DNA from: Roseivirga thermotolerans
GTDB lineage: Bacteria > Bacteroidota > Bacteroidia > Cytophagales > Cyclobacteriaceae
NCBI RefSeq assembly: GCF_014653175.1
Contig: NZ_BNAG01000002.1
Coordinates: 620,001 to 684,000, forward strand
Direction of reading: 5' to 3'
DNA length: 64,000 nt
Part shown: positions 63,387 to 64,000 of the stretch, piece by piece
Layout: the number at the start of each line of letters is the position of its first letter
How positions within the stretch are numbered: the stretch's first letter is position 1
The notes under the pieces: generated by a model
Database searches by the model: none
The model's input: the letters and a program-made list of their open reading frames with translations, nothing else
What the model was told of the DNA's origin: nothing
Program-made: the position numbers and the translations under genes

Positions 63387-64000
63387 ATGAAAAGATATAT
63401 ATCAAAAATATTTGCTGGTTTAGTTCTGGTAGGCTTAGCGCTACCCGGTATCAGTTTTGGACAGAATGCGGACGAAGTGTTCCGTGCTGCAGGTTCCCCC
63501 CACAACCCTAAGGTTAATATTGCCTTTAACCGATACTACACGGCCGAAGGCTTAGCCGAGCTTTCTAAGAAAATAGCCGATGCTCACCCTGATTTGGTAA
63601 AGCGAATATCGATTGGCAAGTCGTATGAGGGCAGAGACATATGGATGTTGCAGGTTACCAACTTTAAGAAAGGTAACCCCGAAAGAAAACCTGCATTTTA
63701 TGTCGATGGAAACATTCACTCCAATGAGATTCAGGGAGCAGAAATCTGTATTTATACGGCCTGGTACCTAACCGAAAACTTTGGCGATGTAGACTACATT
63801 ACTGAGGTACTGGACGACCGTATTTTTTACATAGTGCCTACTATTAACCCCGATGCCCGAAACAATTACATGAAAGAGGCCAATACGGGAAGTTCTCCTC
63901 GTTCAGGAATGATGCCATTTGATGATGATCGCGATGGTTTGGTAGATGAAGATGGTCTTGATGATTTGGATGGAGATGGTTCGGTAACGAGCATGCGAAG
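63387..64000 (+). CDS. M14-family zinc carboxypeptidase, N-terminal part (cut by window end)
   Basis: The ATG at 63387 follows the previous stop by 8 bp. The visible 204 residues start with a signal peptide (FAGLVLVGLALPGISFGQ). The zinc motif is intact: His111-x-x-Glu114 in VDGNIHSNEIQG. A loop rich in Asp (DDDRDGLVDEDGLDDLDGDG) resembles that of the upstream pseudoenzyme. The gene runs past the window, so the third zinc ligand and catalytic Glu cannot be seen. Confidence 0.88.
   Translation, partial: MKRYISKIFAGLVLVGLALPGISFGQNADEVFRAAGSPHNPKVNIAFNRYYTAEGLAELSKKIADAHPDLVKRISIGKSYEGRDIWMLQVTNFKKGNPERKPAFYVDGNIHSNEIQGAEICIYTAWYLTENFGDVDYITEVLDDRIFYIVPTINPDARNNYMKEANTGSSPRSGMMPFDDDRDGLVDEDGLDDLDGDGSVTSMR

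Overview
The window is chromosomal DNA from a marine-type member of the Bacteroidota, most likely order Cytophagales. The evidence is a type IX secretion signature (PorP/SprF protein plus a type B C-terminal sorting domain), a DNA polymerase III alpha subunit with a fused N-terminal exonuclease, glutamine synthetase type III, a split transketolase, an Mpl-type ligase, bactofilin, and promoters of the Bacteroidota TTG-N20-TAnnTTTG type. No rRNA, tRNA or CRISPR array was recognised.

Layout. 1-5.3 kb: end of an M14 carboxypeptidase gene, trxA and dnaE. 5.4-8.9 kb: a decayed accessory island holding a truncated IS3-family element, two integron-cassette-like units, the C-terminal stub of a tyrosine recombinase, a MITE, and pseudogenes. 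8.8-32.9 kb: ordinary housekeeping and envelope genes (mtaB, glnN, a MORN-repeat protein, fabH, an SRAP-fold protein with all catalytic residues replaced, pdhC, hslV, a class III aminotransferase, GT39, and the operon FAH-M23-bcp-tktN-tktC, then an M48 lipoprotein protease). 32.9-34.2 kb: non-coding, with a 412-bp tandem repeat.

34.2-48.9 kb: a locus of secreted and envelope proteins ending in a TPR histidine kinase and a NarL/LuxR response regulator. Three of its genes (34273, 40633, 44289) have almost superimposable promoters: a 16-bp TAC-N10-GTA palindrome directly abutting a -33 TTG, then exactly 20 bp, then TAnnTTTG. This suggests one regulon, possibly controlled by the local response regulator. 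Into the middle of this locus (37.4-40.1 kb) a minus-strand array of two gene cassettes has been placed. Each cassette begins and ends with a perfect 10-bp inverted match, as expected for integron cassettes. One cassette carries an AAA/OLD-like ATPase followed 3 bp later by a PIN-like nuclease gene, a strong candidate for an undescribed toxin-antitoxin or antiphage pair.

49-55 kb: a Ca2+/Na+ antiporter, an exonuclease-Mpl pair, dnaB (with DnaA-box-like repeats and a possibly leaderless promoter) and a quinone oxidoreductase. 55.2-61.5 kb: a tightly overlapped minus-strand operon of bactofilin, a giant collagen-like protein with an S74 chaperone domain, a protein with a type B sorting domain, and PorP/SprF, which reads as a surface-fibre export module. 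61.7-64 kb: two M14-family genes in tandem, the first apparently a pseudoenzyme and the second with an intact zinc motif but cut by the window end.
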